Shown: piece after piece, positions 25,658-39,100 of the stretch | Layout of the letters: each line of letters starts with the position of its first letter | How positions within the stretch are numbered: the first letter of the stretch is position 1 | Source: Nemopilema nomurai | Lineage: Eukaryota > Cnidaria > Scyphozoa > Rhizostomeae > Rhizostomatidae | NCBI GenBank assembly: GCA_003864495.1 | Contig: ML133383.1 | Coordinates: 6,804,880 to 6,868,879 of the forward strand | Reading direction: 5' to 3' | Length of the DNA stretch: 64,000 nt | Position numbers and translations under genes: made by a program | The notes under the pieces: model-generated | Told to the model about the DNA's origin: nothing | Database searches by the model: none | The model's input: only the letters and a program-made list of their open reading frames with translations

Positions 25658-27662
25658 TGAAAAAGAAATAAAATTCAAGAAATGTGCTTATGATCATGAT
25701 ATCAAAAATTTGTATGACTTTTTTGAGAATGCATCTGTATGACTTTCAAATTTACTTCAATAATGACTATTAGGTTAGTTAAATTCGTTAATTCTGCTAT
25801 AATACTTCCACCTTTTTATCAAACATCAGTTCACATTCGACTACTTGCATTTGCATTTATCATGCATTGCATCGTATTGCTTTGATGAAACTACAACAAA
25901 GCTGGTATCAACTACGACAGCTCAGAACTGTAAACATTGAAGAGACACGGAATCATCCTATTGCTGATTTGAAATGAAATCACCCTCTTAGAAAAATTAC
26001 TCTGTCCTGTTTCTACTTTTGAAAACTTAGGCCGTCTTTAAAAAATTTTCTTGGCATTAGCCACAAATGAATCCCTGAATGGCATCACCCAAAGTGCTTT
26101 TTACAATGACAGTAAGCAGTTGTCCAGACAAAATTCAGTATGCAACAAACATTTTCCAAATGTCCTTCTCTGGAGAAGACTGCTAGGAATTAATTATTTA
26201 CAGCGAATAATGATACAAACCAGGCAGTATGGTTCTCCTTTTCTCGCTCTTATACAACAAGAGCAAATGAATGAATATCGTTCAATAGTTTTACATCTCT
26301 GAGTCGGAATCCATGCAGAGAAGGCTAAGTTGATCGTAGCAGTGGGCTTGGCATGCAACTTGAAGTTACACAACTGTCAATCTTAAGCCATTACATAAGA
26401 GCCTCGTAATGGTGGAAATATTTCCGGGAACCAGTAATAAACAAGAAATATTGGACCACAGGGAGATGCCAAAGTGAAGTGTAGGAGTGAATTTTGCACT
26501 AATAAACTATTATAAGTCGAACAAATGAAATAGTTGCTAGAGAATGACACCCTAAAAACATAGCCAGCTTAGATCATTCCCAAGAACAGGTTCAAACGAG
26601 GCACAATTTAGTATAAATCATATCAGTGACCCATATATCTGACTCTAGTACTTATCTAGTACACGTTTTTTTATATGGAACCTACCACAAGGCCTAGTTC
26701 CAAAAGTTCCTTATTCGTAGACCTCAAGTCATCAGATTTAAGCACCAAAAGTTCCTTAAAATTTCCTTAATTATCGCTGTACATCAATAAGCCTTAACAC
26801 TTAATAAAGAGAGGGGCGAGATAGAAAATGCGGAAAATACCCGATAAAGCACTTGACACAAATAGCAAACAATCTATGTGAGTATTGGCTGCAAATGAAT
26901 GGAACGGGCCTTTTTAGCTCTTGATGCTTGCAGTTACAAAAAATTTTCTAAACGAAAAGTTCCTTAGGGATTTCGTTTTAAGTAGTATAAGTTCTTTATA
27001 TATTTCGGCCTTCTACATGTAGGTTCCTTATAAAGTGGTTCCTTATAAAAAGAAGCGTGTATGTGACGTACAATAGGCAGAATAGGGAAGCAGAAATAAA
27101 CCATTTTTAGCAAATGCATATTCTTCTCAATCAACACACATATAGGCTTCACTGTGGAGGGATTTAAAAAGTCACAGAATAAGGGCATGCAATGATCTTG
27201 TGTATCAATGCCATACAGAATATAAACATGATTCTACAATGTACCCTGGTCAGTTTCTAAACATTGCAAATGGAAACTTTGCTTTAAGCATAACTATAAA
27301 GTATCCTTTAAAATGGCAATTCAAAATAGAAAATGAATACAGAGAACATTAAAGCAACTGTTCTTTTAAGGCTTATAGGAGCTTCAAATGTTTATGTATT
27401 TTCCATTATTGGCCTGTATTACTAAATTTATTAAATGGGCATGTATTCGGGGAAACGAAAAAGAGGCAGTCTGATTGCCACAAATAACTGCACTACCAAG
27501 AAATGGACATAAGCAAAATGTAACTTTTTGTGAAATATCAATGGCAGTCCCAATGGCCTTTTTGAAGAGAAAAAATTGGAGAAATGCATGATGCAGAAGC
27601 ACAAATGCAAACAACTTCAATTATAGCATAGCCAACTACTATTATAGCAAAACTATAGCCAA
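25658..27662. other. DNAJC4-like 5' intron and promoter, plus PARG-like 3' UTR
   Basis: AT-rich, about 2 kb, no domain-bearing exon seen. It should contain the unlocated non-coding first exon of the DNAJC4-like gene and the PARG-like 3' UTR. TTCCTTA words recur between 26700 and 27050, without a clear period. Confidence 0.5.
27427..27432 (-). promoter_or_regulatory. Candidate poly(A) signal of PARG-like gene
   Basis: TTTATT on the plus strand (AATAAA on the minus strand), about 230 bp after the PARG-like stop codon. Consistent in position only; cleavage site not shown. Confidence 0.4.
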
Positions 27663-29029
27663 CTACTCTAATTTTGATGTGATACTATGAAACAGAAATG
27701 GCTCAGGGTCATACTTTTCCTTAAAAGTGGATGGTTCCTTCATTGATTTTCCTTCTTCAATTAGCATTTCCCACAAGTTTTTAACTTTTAAGTCCTTTTT
27801 ATAGAGTGCTTCAAGCATCTTTTTAAATCCATCAGCAAAGACTTTGTCCCCAAATGGAAAAAAGTTCAAGTGCTTTGCCTTTGCAACTGAAGCTCCAATA
27901 ACTTGCAAGATGGCTTTAACTTCTTTGTCACCACCAAATGCTCCACACCCCCAGTGACCAGTACTGATGCCACTTTGTGGTGCTGCAGAAAATCCAACAA
28001 AACACTTTACAGCCTCTCTTGCTAGCAAATCCTCTTTCATCTGCTCAAAGCAGTTTTCACCATTACCTTTCTGAAACCATAGTGCATCAATGGCAACAAT
28101 CTTTCGGGCCATCCAGTTCCAATTCTGTATATTTCTACCAGTGTATATTGCATCCAGTCCATAACCTCTATATTCTGCATACTTTTTTGCACCTGTTATA
28201 ACAATACATTCATTACTTCTCAAAGGATCCCCATTTAGGATAGCAATTGGAAGTGACTCTGGGCTTGTCCCAAGAAGAAGCTCTTCTTGTGTTCCACCAG
28301 GGCCTCCTCCCACAAAAGCATTTGCAAAATCAACTTCTGTTTCCTCTATGTCTCCAATCCGCCCATCCTCATGCACATTAACTTTGACAAGAGAACAATC
28401 ACAAAGCCCAAAATCAATCTTTGAAACCAAAACCCTCCGTTCAAATTGAATTTCATAACGGAGTCTGAACTTCTCAACCCCTCTCCATCTTCAAATAAAT
28501 TTAAAAGTGCATGTATGTATATATTTGTTGTAGGAATAGCTTTTTCTGAGTACCAGCTGGTAAATGACATTCTGCTGTGGAAGGAAATTGGTCCTGCATT
28601 ATGTTTATCTTCGTGGTAATCACCGTAAGGGCAGCAACGAAAGGTTCCAAGGAACATGTGCGCGAGTAAGCAATGAATCTTTTTTCGTTCGATTTTTAAT
28701 TTTGATGGCTTTGTTGCTTGTAAAATCTCAACCGTCCCACTTGGAAACATGTCTTCGATTTTCAGGGCCATTTGACAAATTGTCTTAATAACTAATACTT
28801 CTGCATTATCACCGTCTTTCCTGTAGTCTGCTATCACTTGTAAAAGTCTCGATAAGTCATCATGTGCTTTTGCACCGACACATGGCTCTATTTTCGATAT
28901 TTGCACAATGGTTGTCACTAGATTTGTAGCTGTTGCATTGTCAAGGAGTGCCTGTATTTTACATTTTATAGCAGGCCAATAGTCAGTCGAGTATGGTGGT
29001 CTTGAGCTTGATGGAAGTTGAAGTTCCAT
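27663..29029 (-). CDS. PARG: Poly(ADP-ribose) glycohydrolase-like, intronless, with one frameshift
   Basis: PARG cleaves poly(ADP-ribose) chains. Two overlapping minus-strand frames make one PARG-like protein: ATG at 29029 running to about 28490 (helical domain; KKIHCLLAHMFLGTF), then another frame from about 28490 to a TAG at 27663 (macrodomain). Key pieces are VDFANAFVGGG, QEE (the signature glutamates), NECIVITGAKKYAEYRGYG, KIVAIDALWF and GHWGCGAFGGD. The reading frame shifts by one base near 28486-28492, right after LLNLFE; the second frame has a stop just upstream there, so no continuous frame exists. The loop between GGG and QEE has 4 residues (PGGT), whereas the family signature has 6-8. 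Total is about 455 residues, much shorter than human PARG but covering its catalytic half. It has no introns although its neighbours do, which suggests a retrocopy. It could be a functional short PARG with a sequencing error, or a young pseudogene. Confidence 0.8.
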
Positions 29030-29246
29030 GTTCTCTACTTCATCTGATTACTGTACCTTCAACCTTCAACCCGGAATCAATTCCCCTTCTGGCCTCTTTT
29101 TCAGGAGCCTCGGTCTCGCGAACTGGCGGTTTCTTCGAAGGTCTTAATTGGAACAAACAAAACATGGTGTCATGCAACTCGCTAAGCGGCTTCAAGTTGG
29201 GCGCCTGTGATTTTAAAATTACAATGAAAAAGCACGAAAAGCACCG
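29030..29246. promoter_or_regulatory. Likely bidirectional promoter and CEP128 non-coding first exon
   Basis: The PARG-like ATG (minus, 29029) and CEP128 (plus) are head-to-head. A strong donor, CCG|GTGAGT at 29247, and an acceptor TTTTCCAG ending at 30342 just before the CEP128 ATG suggest a 5' UTR exon ending at 29246. That leaves at most about 200 bp for both start sites. No TATA box is obvious. The transcription start sites themselves are inferred. Confidence 0.45.
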
Positions 29247-30342
29247 GTGAGTAATAGCCTTAATTTTAGCACTTGCTGCTGTAAAGTAAATTGTGATTGT
29301 ACAAGACATGTACAAATTTATATTGTGTTTCTTCGGCCTAGACAATTAGCCAAAGAGAACAGGACCCTGAGGCTTTTTGAATGGCCCATTTAAAGCTGTT
29401 TACTTAATCGTGCATCTTTATTTTATCAGTCCCAAATAAAATTTCTACAAACAAGTGTCTCTAGTGCAACAGGTTTGTACATCAAATGCAAGAGCAAGCT
29501 ACGACTAAAAGGATAATGTCATTTATTCGTCAAGGAGCTAAGTACGTCGGATGTAAATGTTGACAATGGTCTTTAATGTCGTTACCGCAAGCCATCCTTA
29601 AAGGCCTGCGGGAACGTTTGAGGTTTTCGTATAACAATTCTTGAAAAATTTACTCAAATGTGGACATGTTCATTAACTCTAACCATGTCATATCAAGCAG
29701 TTCCATTATTCTTCTTGTGTGCGGGCACCTGCGGAGTATTTTTTTCAAATCACGGGAATAATTGCAGCGGATTACATTGCAAAGCTTCCAACAGATGTTG
29801 TTTTTAAATTGAAGCTTTGTTCAGTCATCCCAAATGGCAGGTGTTTGCTTGATATGCTTTTTTCTCGAATTCCATAGGTAATTGTTAAATTTCTATTTTG
29901 AAGTTTGTTTGCTGCATTCCTCCTAGGCTAAGAATTTCAATACAGTAAAACAACCTGTACAATCAATTAGTTGTTACCCTCAAGGCCAAAAAATTTTCGA
30001 GGAGAACTTTTGGCTTTTCTTTGAAAAGTTTATTTATCAGAAAAATCTACTTGGAAATAACTGTTTATGATACTAATGGAGCACAAGTATATTTTTCAGT
30101 ACAATTTTCAATCTTCACCCAATAATGATTTAAGTTTTGTATAAGAAGTTGTCAAACAGGTGAGACTTGGTAGCATTTTAATGTTTGTGCATAACAATCA
30201 AAGAATAAAATTTTTATTGAACGAATAATAAAGAATTGCATGAACTTATATTCACATCTCGGAGCACTTAAATTTTATGATTTTGTAAATTCATTTTTCT
30301 ATTTCATGCTAATTTGAAATTGATAAATATATTATTTTCCAG
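29247..30342 (+). other. CEP128: Inferred first intron of CEP128 (5' UTR)
   Basis: Runs from the GTGAGT donor at 29247 to the AG at 30341-30342. AT-rich, with no recognised coding exon inside. The exon after it starts with TCTTGATAA, which places in-frame stops directly before the ATG at 30352. Confidence 0.45.
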
Positions 30343-30351
30343 TCTTGATAA

Positions 30352-33300
30352 ATGAAAGTTAAAATGGCTTCAAGGTACAAAGATGAGAGACTTGTTAGCA
30401 AGGTTGATGAGCTTGCAGCTTCATTGCATGCTACATCAGAAGTTTTATCAACAGCTGATAATATGTTGGAGCATTACAGGGACTTAAACAGGGAACAGGA
30501 TGTGGAAATAGCAAGGGTGAGCCAATATATGACCCTTCAGTGACTGTCTCCTAACTTCCTAAAAGAGAAGGGCTTCTTAACAGCACCATGCTCAAAATTA
30601 TTCCTTACAATTTGGAAAAGTCTTTCACCTAATTTCAGTCAAAGAAAAAGTGTTTGCTTGTCGTCAGCAAACTTTTTGCACTCAAGAATTTCTTTGTTTC
30701 CATCATTTCAATCTAAGTTTTCTAAACTGTTCACACTTCACATTTTAGTTTGAGTTTTGAAATTGAAAGCTTTATATAAAGGATATTTCATTTTAGATAA
30801 AGGAAACTTAAATTCTTAATATTTTAACACATGTCATAAAAGTGCATTTACCAAGTCTTCTCTTGCCAAAAACTAGAGTAAAAGTGTAATATTGAACAAG
30901 TGTAACATTTGTGAAATAATAAGAGCATTATCTTCATCCAAATATTTGTAGCTAAATGATGAACTCTGGGCCACCAGAAGGTCGCCATTGCCCCAACGAT
31001 CTAGAAGACGAAGCTTACCAAGAACTCCGTCAGTGGTAAGTGGCTAGCATCTCCTTGCTTGCTATTTTGCCTCAGTCAGAAACCTGCAATTTCATGCAAG
31101 CTGCTTTCAAAATCAATTTTTGTATTTCATTGCATAGCTCAATATCTAAAAGGTAGCAACATCAAACACTCTAGTTCATTCATTTTGTGCATTTTATTCT
31201 GAATTTTATATAATAAAACCATCTATTGAAGTGAAGCCTTCTCAGAAACATCTAGCCAAATCTCATCCTTGATTTTACCTTAGTTTTAATCCTAGCAATA
31301 CACAGCCTTATGCCCTACAACGCCCAGCACTGTAGCTTATAATGGGATGCCCTGAATATTGAAAATTCAATCAAATATGTATGCTCCATGAAAGCTGGAG
31401 GTCAACAGATGATGGATTACAGAATCCATTGATCAGACATGTTCTGATGACCCTCAAATGATAATCTTTGGAAATAGAAACCATCTAGTGACCTTTGACC
31501 TGGTTTGATGGAATCAAAATGGAGCTGGATGTGATTAAATCTAAGGCTGATAATCTGGGGCAAACTTTTTCCTCTTTTGACTTACAGATATAAAGGATTT
31601 AATATTGATCAAACTTTTGTTCCAAATGGCACATTCTTCTAGGACAAAGAAAGATGAAAAGATGGCTTTTAATATAGCAGAGGTTTTTAATTCGAGACCA
31701 ATGATAAAAATATATTTTTATATGTCTACCAAAACTAGGGGGTGTGTCTGGAGGTGCAAATATGAATTCAAGTTAGTGTAGTAATTGAAACTTGGACACA
31801 CAGACTCCAGTGTATAGAAGTTTAGAATGTTTCGATTATGTCATTTTCCTGCGTTAGAGAATATGAATAGAAAACATAACAGTAAGAAGTATCTGACCTC
31901 CAAAAAAGGCTGTGCAAAAACAGAAGATCACAATTGTGTGCAGAAAATTCAGATTCAGCAAAGTGAAATGAGTGCTCTTCATAGTGTTGCAACAAAACGC
32001 AATCTTTTTAATTCGCGATTAAACTGTTGCAATAATGATATATCGGATATGTCTAGTCTACAAAGTATTTAATGCCTCATGACTTCACAACGCCAAGCAT
32101 CCGACGTACCCTTCTTGTGTTTGTGTTGAAAGAGAAAACAAGGTTAAGAAAATGACAGACAGCCGGGAAGGTCATCAATAATATATTTTGTGTGCGGATC
32201 ATGAAATGGACAAAAATGAAAAACTGTCACCTAGGCTGGTGGATATGCTATTGGATAAAAAGTATCAAATATGCATTTGTTATTTTGTCACAAATCTTTA
32301 AGTTTTGTATCATACCAAACTGTATTGTTTGCCTCTCATTTTAAGTTATCATTTATTTCAGTCTGATATTGAAGGAAGGCGAGGCAGGGCAACGAAGGTC
32401 AAGTTCACAGACGAAGACTCAAATTCAGATGTAAGATGTGGTTTAGTTTAATTTAATCTTACATCTTAAAAAATGTAAATGATCTTGTGAATATCTATTT
32501 ACCCTAGCCTTTGAAAACAGACCTCTTTTTGAAATAATACCGAGTCTTTGTTGTAATAAAGCATTTTTGATGTTCGAGATGAATTAGAGACCTTGATGAT
32601 GAAAATATATTATGTACTCAATGGTAACCTTTACTTTACTCGATGAGCAGTTTAACTGCTGCAGATGTACTTTGCACCGGAATACCTTATCCGGTATACA
32701 TTACTTGTGGATCTAGCAAATGCATCTTATACTCTATTCCTTCCACAATGTCCTGCAAATGTAAAAAAAAAGGAGTGAAAATGTAAAAATTGCGTCTATC
32801 ATAGATCGAAGAGTTTGAATCTGCGTTGCACGAATTGAATAAAAGACAACACCGACTAGAAAGAGAACTGAAGAAGAATCGAAAGCACGGATCCCAGTAA
32901 GTTCATCCTTTGGTGTTCTCGTGAAACGATGATTGAAAAGAAAAAACATTGTTTTTCTTTGCTTAATTATATCATTCTTAAAGTAACTCTAATTGCTGAA
33001 AGGTATACTCATTAAGCGATATATCTTCAGCATGAATGTTTCTTCACCATGGAGTGAAGTGATATAAATGGAGAAATAGGACTCAAACATCACTTTTGCC
33101 TTAAGAAATCCTCAACAATTTATTCTTATTTGATTTTATGGTTTAGATTTCTTGTGATAAAGATATTTTTGCGATCTCTTAACAAATGATGACTGTTTTT
33201 GTTTAGAAAAGGAGCTGTTTTTAGCAATAAGATATATACCAGGAGTGATGGGCCTGGATAGGGTGTATGAGGGAAGGGTGCGTGAAGGGAACACTCAAAG

Positions 33301-36120
33301 GCAATGAGCAAGCTTGTTGAAGTTACCACAAATTTTCTTGCATTAAACATCATAGTCTTTAGTATAAAATTGATCAGATTAGCCAGCCGTATGTTTCCCT
33401 TATTTTCAAGGGAGTTGAGAGGTCTGGCGGATTCACTCAAACGCGACTCTGAGGACAGCACTCTCGAGAAAAAGCTGAAGGAAATCCAGCAACAGGTGGT
33501 TGATCTTTCAGCAGTTGGATTCGCTTCGGCTAACAAACCTTTAAGGACTCTTACTCTTCCCGCCATATGTCTTGTTTTTGATGAGAACGTAAAAAAGTAA
33601 ATTTGCTTAAGTAAACTTTGCCATGGCAGCTGTAAATATTGTTATCATCAATAAACTATTATCAGTTGCTGACAGCACTTTACTAGATGCACTACCGTCC
33701 ATCTGAGTCGTACAAAACTTATTCATGCGAATTGGTTTATGTTTTCTTGGCAATATTGTTTCTGTCAAAAGATTTTCATGTTGCGGTGAGACTCAGCATA
33801 AAAGGCACTTTGGTAAACTTCAAGTTTTCCTTAATACATTTTGTTGGCTTCTCTTTTTGTTAGTATTGTTAATCGAGTATTCTTTATCATTATTTTCCTC
33901 AGCTTGAGATTGATCGCATCAAGAAATCATACAAAGATGAAAATGTGGAGAAACTAACCGACGAAATCAGACACATCCGGGTTAGTATCCTCCGTCGCGG
34001 ATGCTGCCTGTGCCTCCGCAGCGTTCGTCATCATGTCTGCCTAAACTTACCACTAAATTCAACTGAACCCCTGATGGCTGCGTTTGGCTTTTGTCATTTC
34101 CTAGCGTTTTATTCTATAAGTAGTTTATTTTAATTGGATCACGCCAAACCTTTTTAGAATTTAAAATATGCTCAGTGATATGACAGAGATGAGATAAATA
34201 TTCTTTAGCAAAGTTTCCATGGAATGCTCTTCGGCTGACAAGAAGCTTATTTATTCAAATTTCTTTTCGCGGTTTCAGGGCCTGGTCCAGTCACGAGAGA
34301 CAAGAGAACCACTTACTCCTCGGCAAGAAAGCAGGTAAGTTGGCAGCGCTGCCATCTCGAACAGCAAGCAGAATTTATTCACCATGCTCGATTCTTTACT
34401 TTAAATAAATGCCAGGTTCAAATCTACTTCTTAGCTAGTTGTTTTTGAATCAGTTTTAAAAAATGCTAGAGATGGTTATCAGAGGCTCTGAATTGAATCT
34501 ACGTCCCAAGTGGGTATATTAATTTGAATAATTCAACGTGTTTTACAGCTCACGTTCATTCGTCGAAGAATTCAGACATGAACGAGAAAAGTCGATACGA
34601 GATCAGGAAACGGTAACTATCTAGAAAGAAGTTTCTCTCTTAAACCTATTTCTTTTTAGAATGAGTTTGTATCAGGTTCACCTTAAATCATATTAATCTA
34701 AAAGTCACTTTTGAAGTAATTGTCGAAAGTGAATGATCTGAGAATTATTACAATATTATGAAAAGGAATATAGGCATTTTTGGGGGTAAATTCTTGTTCC
34801 GCGTTGCTATTAGAATTGCATGTAATTTGCTTTGATACCAATAATAATCGCACAAATAGAGAATCGTGCCAGAATGATGTGTGTGCAGTTTAGACTCATT
34901 TGAGCACCAGAGAGCCCAACATAAACAATGTTAATTGTATGAGAACTTCATTCATTTATTTCTACAGGGTAGTAAATTCACATACATTCGTATGTCATTT
35001 TGTAAGCGAAACATAATCCTCGTTTTCTGAAGTTCATAAATGATTATCGTCTTTCAACAGTCCTTCCTGAAGGAAGTGGTTGAATGCATTGAAGAAGATG
35101 CCTCGCTGACTAACTTTCAATTTCCTTCAGATCTCTGATTTGCAACGGCAGCTTCGTCAGCGGGAAGAGGATCAAGAAAAACTGTTGTCGCAGCTAAGAA
35201 GAACAAGGACGGAACTCGAAGAAAGCGACACAGGCCAACGGCGCATGTCTAAACGATTGGAAAGCCTAGAAGAGCGATTTGAGAAGGAAAAATCCGAGAA
35301 GAAGAAACTTGAAGACGAGATGGGATCCTTTAAAACAAATGTAGGGAGATGTTTTTATATCATTACATTTTATCGATAGTTAGGATTAATGATATGCATC
35401 TCTGCCCTTGCAGTCGTATACTTTTGTTGAATAGCTGCTGTCTTTGCAGAGGACTACTTTTTGTAACAAAATGCGAATCATTCTGTTTGCTGCTTCATTT
35501 CTTTTTGTTCTGCATTTCCTGAAGCATCCGTTGGTTTGTTGAAAAATCTTTCAGCTGCAGATAAAAAGGGACCATTCTCAAACAAAAATTAATTTAGTGT
35601 GCTTCAATGTTTACTTTAAACTCTTATAAGATACTGTTTATTATTCGAGTTTTGCTAAAAACGTTTTTGTTCGTTGCAAATAATTTCATGTTCTTTCATA
35701 TCAGACAAGCAAAATAAATAGAGAAAATGCAGAACTGTCATCCCAGCTGCAATACTTCCGGGATCAAAGTCGGCCCAGCTCACAGATGAGCGACTTTCAG
35801 CGGAGGCTAGATGACTTGGAGCGCGAGAGAGAGAAGGCGGTCGACAATCAGAACTCGTACCGCAACGAGCTCGACCGGAAGGATGTCCTCATCGAGAAGA
35901 TGACGTCACAAATCAGAGAGCTAACCGGACACATGGAGAAGGCCGAGGCGGAGAAGAGGCGGTACCGGGCTGAACTGGAGGACAAAATGAAGCAGATGCG
36001 GGACTATTCTTTGGATCTGGAGGACATGAAGAGTATTCTTAAAGATAGAGACAGTGAGTTACGGGAGAGTGAACAGAAAAGACAAGAGCTGAAAAGCAGG
36101 GCTCTTGAAGCGATCAAAGA
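30352..36120 (+). other. CEP128: CEP128 exon map, coding exons 1-10
   Basis: Exons: 30352-30516, 30952-31035, 32362-32430, 32805-32896, 33411-33495, 33903-33980, 34279-34334, 34549-34612, 35131-35340, 35705-36120. They encode the N-terminal helix, the Arg/Ser-rich linker, and the first coiled coils. The donor after 33495 is a weak GTGGTT; reading on from it soon gives non-coiled residues, so splicing there is preferred. All other junctions are ordinary GT-AG. Confidence 0.82.
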
Positions 36121-39100
36121 GTGAGTTCGTTCTTTGTTCCAATTGCTTCCAAACAGTACAACTAAAGTTTTTAGGCCAAAGTGAGTGTCGTTTTTTCGCA
36201 ATCGTGAAAGGTTTTGGCACATGGTCCTAACCAAAATTCGGTTGACGCTTTCATTTTTTTTTTAAAATGACTTTTGTTTAAGTTTGATCAGTCAACATCT
36301 GTTTAGAAGAATATTCAAATCATTCCGAAACAGCAACTTCAGTCTTTTCTTATGTTGCTAAAAGGGTGGTTTGAAAAATTTGCTAAATGCAAACGAAAGG
36401 AGCCTTACGTTACACAACAACGATTTTTACTGATTGCTGAATTACGACTGCAGTTGGCTTGTATTAAACACCAGCCGGCCTGAGCACAAATAATGTTTAA
36501 CTTATTATATTAAATAAAGTTTGATATTGACTGTTTTTTGCTGCTACTAGCAGTTGATAACTGAATATACCCCACTTTTAAAAGGTATCGTGGAAAATGT
36601 CGAGACTTGGAAAAAGACAAGACTCGTTTAGAGGTATTTCCATTTGGCTGTAGATTTTCTGCATTTTCTGTTTCTTGATTTGTCTTGTTACCTTTTAACC
36701 ATATAATGTATATAATTGTATATAATGGATTTGGTTATTTTTTATTATGCTTATGCATGCGATTTCCTGATTGTGAAACCCTTAACCGAAAATTTCGCCC
36801 AAAGCTTAAATTGTCCTAAGAAACTAAAACTAAAACTAAAAAGAAAAGCTTAAAAAAGTGTTAACATATTCATCATAATGTATATTATGATTTTTATCTT
36901 ATTATACGATTTTATTTGTCTTAACTCACTTCTTCTTTCTTATGCCTAAATGCTAGAACCTCTTAATAAAGTATGGCCTCCTTCCCATTTCAGGAGCGCG
37001 AGGAGAAGCGTCAAAAGGAACTAATGGACATAAAGAGCCAAGTACACGACATTCACTGAAAATAATGTTTACATTTTTTGGAACAGTTTATCAGTATCAT
37101 AACTGATTAAGTCTCTGATGCTGGTTTTACTGCAAGGAAAATTGATGTGGTTTTCATGTCTATCCGTGTGATTGCTGCACTTATTATTATCAAGATAGAA
37201 TGTTAATACTCTTTTAGCAAAATAATTTTGCAGATGATAGATAGGGGAAATCATCAAATAATGGTTTTTTGGAAACATGACATTGTTAATCAAAATTACT
37301 TTTGTTAGTGACTGGATTTGTGAATAAACTTAGAATGTACTCATTTGGGAAAACTTTTAATGTGGGACTGAAAGACCTTTAGCGATGTATGAACAAGAAA
37401 GTGGTGGACTACATGTAATTAACTTTTCTTGATCTTCAGAAACGTGAATTTGAACTTGAAAGCAAAAAGTCGGAGCACGACATCCGAGAACAAGGAGACA
37501 GGACCAGACGGGTAAGGCTGTAAAACATCATTGTTTATTAACTTTGCTTTTCTATAAAGCATTGGGTTGTCCAGTGAGCTGAGAATCCCTTTGCATTTTC
37601 TTTAGCTGGAAGATGAAATTCAGAGGCTTCAAAACCAAGTATCACAACTACTGTTTGAGAGAAATCAGCTGGAGGAGGTTTGTTATTGCAATTCATGAGA
37701 TCTGTGTTGCTGAATTTGTTGCGTGGATGTAGCAAGATTTCTACAAATTCACAAAAGCACAGGGTATTTTTGAAAATGTAGACTGGTGGGTCATTTGCCT
37801 AGGTTTTCACTGATGAGCGACTCGTTTTCATATTTTTTTTAAAAATCGTACCGTAAAAATTTGTGGCTTTTTTAGCTGTTTTGGTTGGCCTCATTAAATG
37901 CAAAACACCCTGTAAAAGCAAGGCACATTTGTTCACCATTCAATATTCAAATCTTTCAACCTGCATTGAAAAAGTGACTTTAGAACTATTTGTCGTTTAA
38001 GTTTAACCATATTCAATAATTTTCATTTTGCATGTTGTATCTTTATGTTGCAAGAATAGAATTGTGTTTTGTTAATTGTTTTAGGGTTTGTCTCAAACGA
38101 ATCTCACCAAGAAGGATATGTCAAAAGTGCAGGTATATACATATGCTATTCCATGTCCTCATTCTGCATTTATTGGTTTCATAGTGTCAAGTTTATTATT
38201 CAAAAAATTTAATCTTTATGGAATTGAGTGTATACTTTGTTGCTAAACCCAGATTGAAAATATATCAAGAATAGATCAACCTTTCACCATTTTGAAATTG
38301 CTGTTCCTTTTATTATTAAATGCTTTTGGTATTTCTACAATTTATGCATGATTTCAGATGGAAATGCAAGATCTGAGTGCCAGAAATGCTGCAGTAAATG
38401 GACAGCTGGCTGAAGAAACAGGCAAGCGTCGAGTGAGTCAACACAGACCTTTTTCTCTGAAATATCCTGGATCTAAATATTTCAATATTTTTGAATTCAA
38501 TCTTGTGGATGTCAAGCAGATGTCTCATTTGCTGAAACTGTATTTTGTTTTCAAGCACATCTTGGCTGCAATTAAGTTTTTATAATGAGCAAAGCTGTCT
38601 ATTCTTTATAATGAGCAAAGCTGTCTATTTAGGAACTGGAAGAGAGACTTGCAGAAATTCAAGAGAAACAAAGCACAGCTAAAGAAGAGGCTGCAAACCT
38701 TTACCAACAGCTGCAAGAGGTGAATTGTCTTCCTTGCTATGACCTCTTTAGCATATCTTTATGATAAATAGATTATTCCATTTCCTGCATGGACCAAAAT
38801 GAAGACCAAGTAATGCCATACCATTCATTTGAAATTCCAATAATTTGCTAAGTTAATAGGAAGGCATCCTTGTTTTTGCAATTTGCATCCAAGAAATCAT
38901 TCTCGGCACTTTTTTAGCCATGAATGTGTCTGATTAAACAATATTTCTGCTCAATTACTTAACTTGCGTTAAAATCTTATGTCCTTCAGTTGTCTACATT
39001 TAACTTAATTTTGAGTTGTTTGCAACACATGCCGATAATGGCGGTTTTGATTGTTTATAGCGATCTCAATCAGTTGTAAATATTGCTCACAATAATTTTT

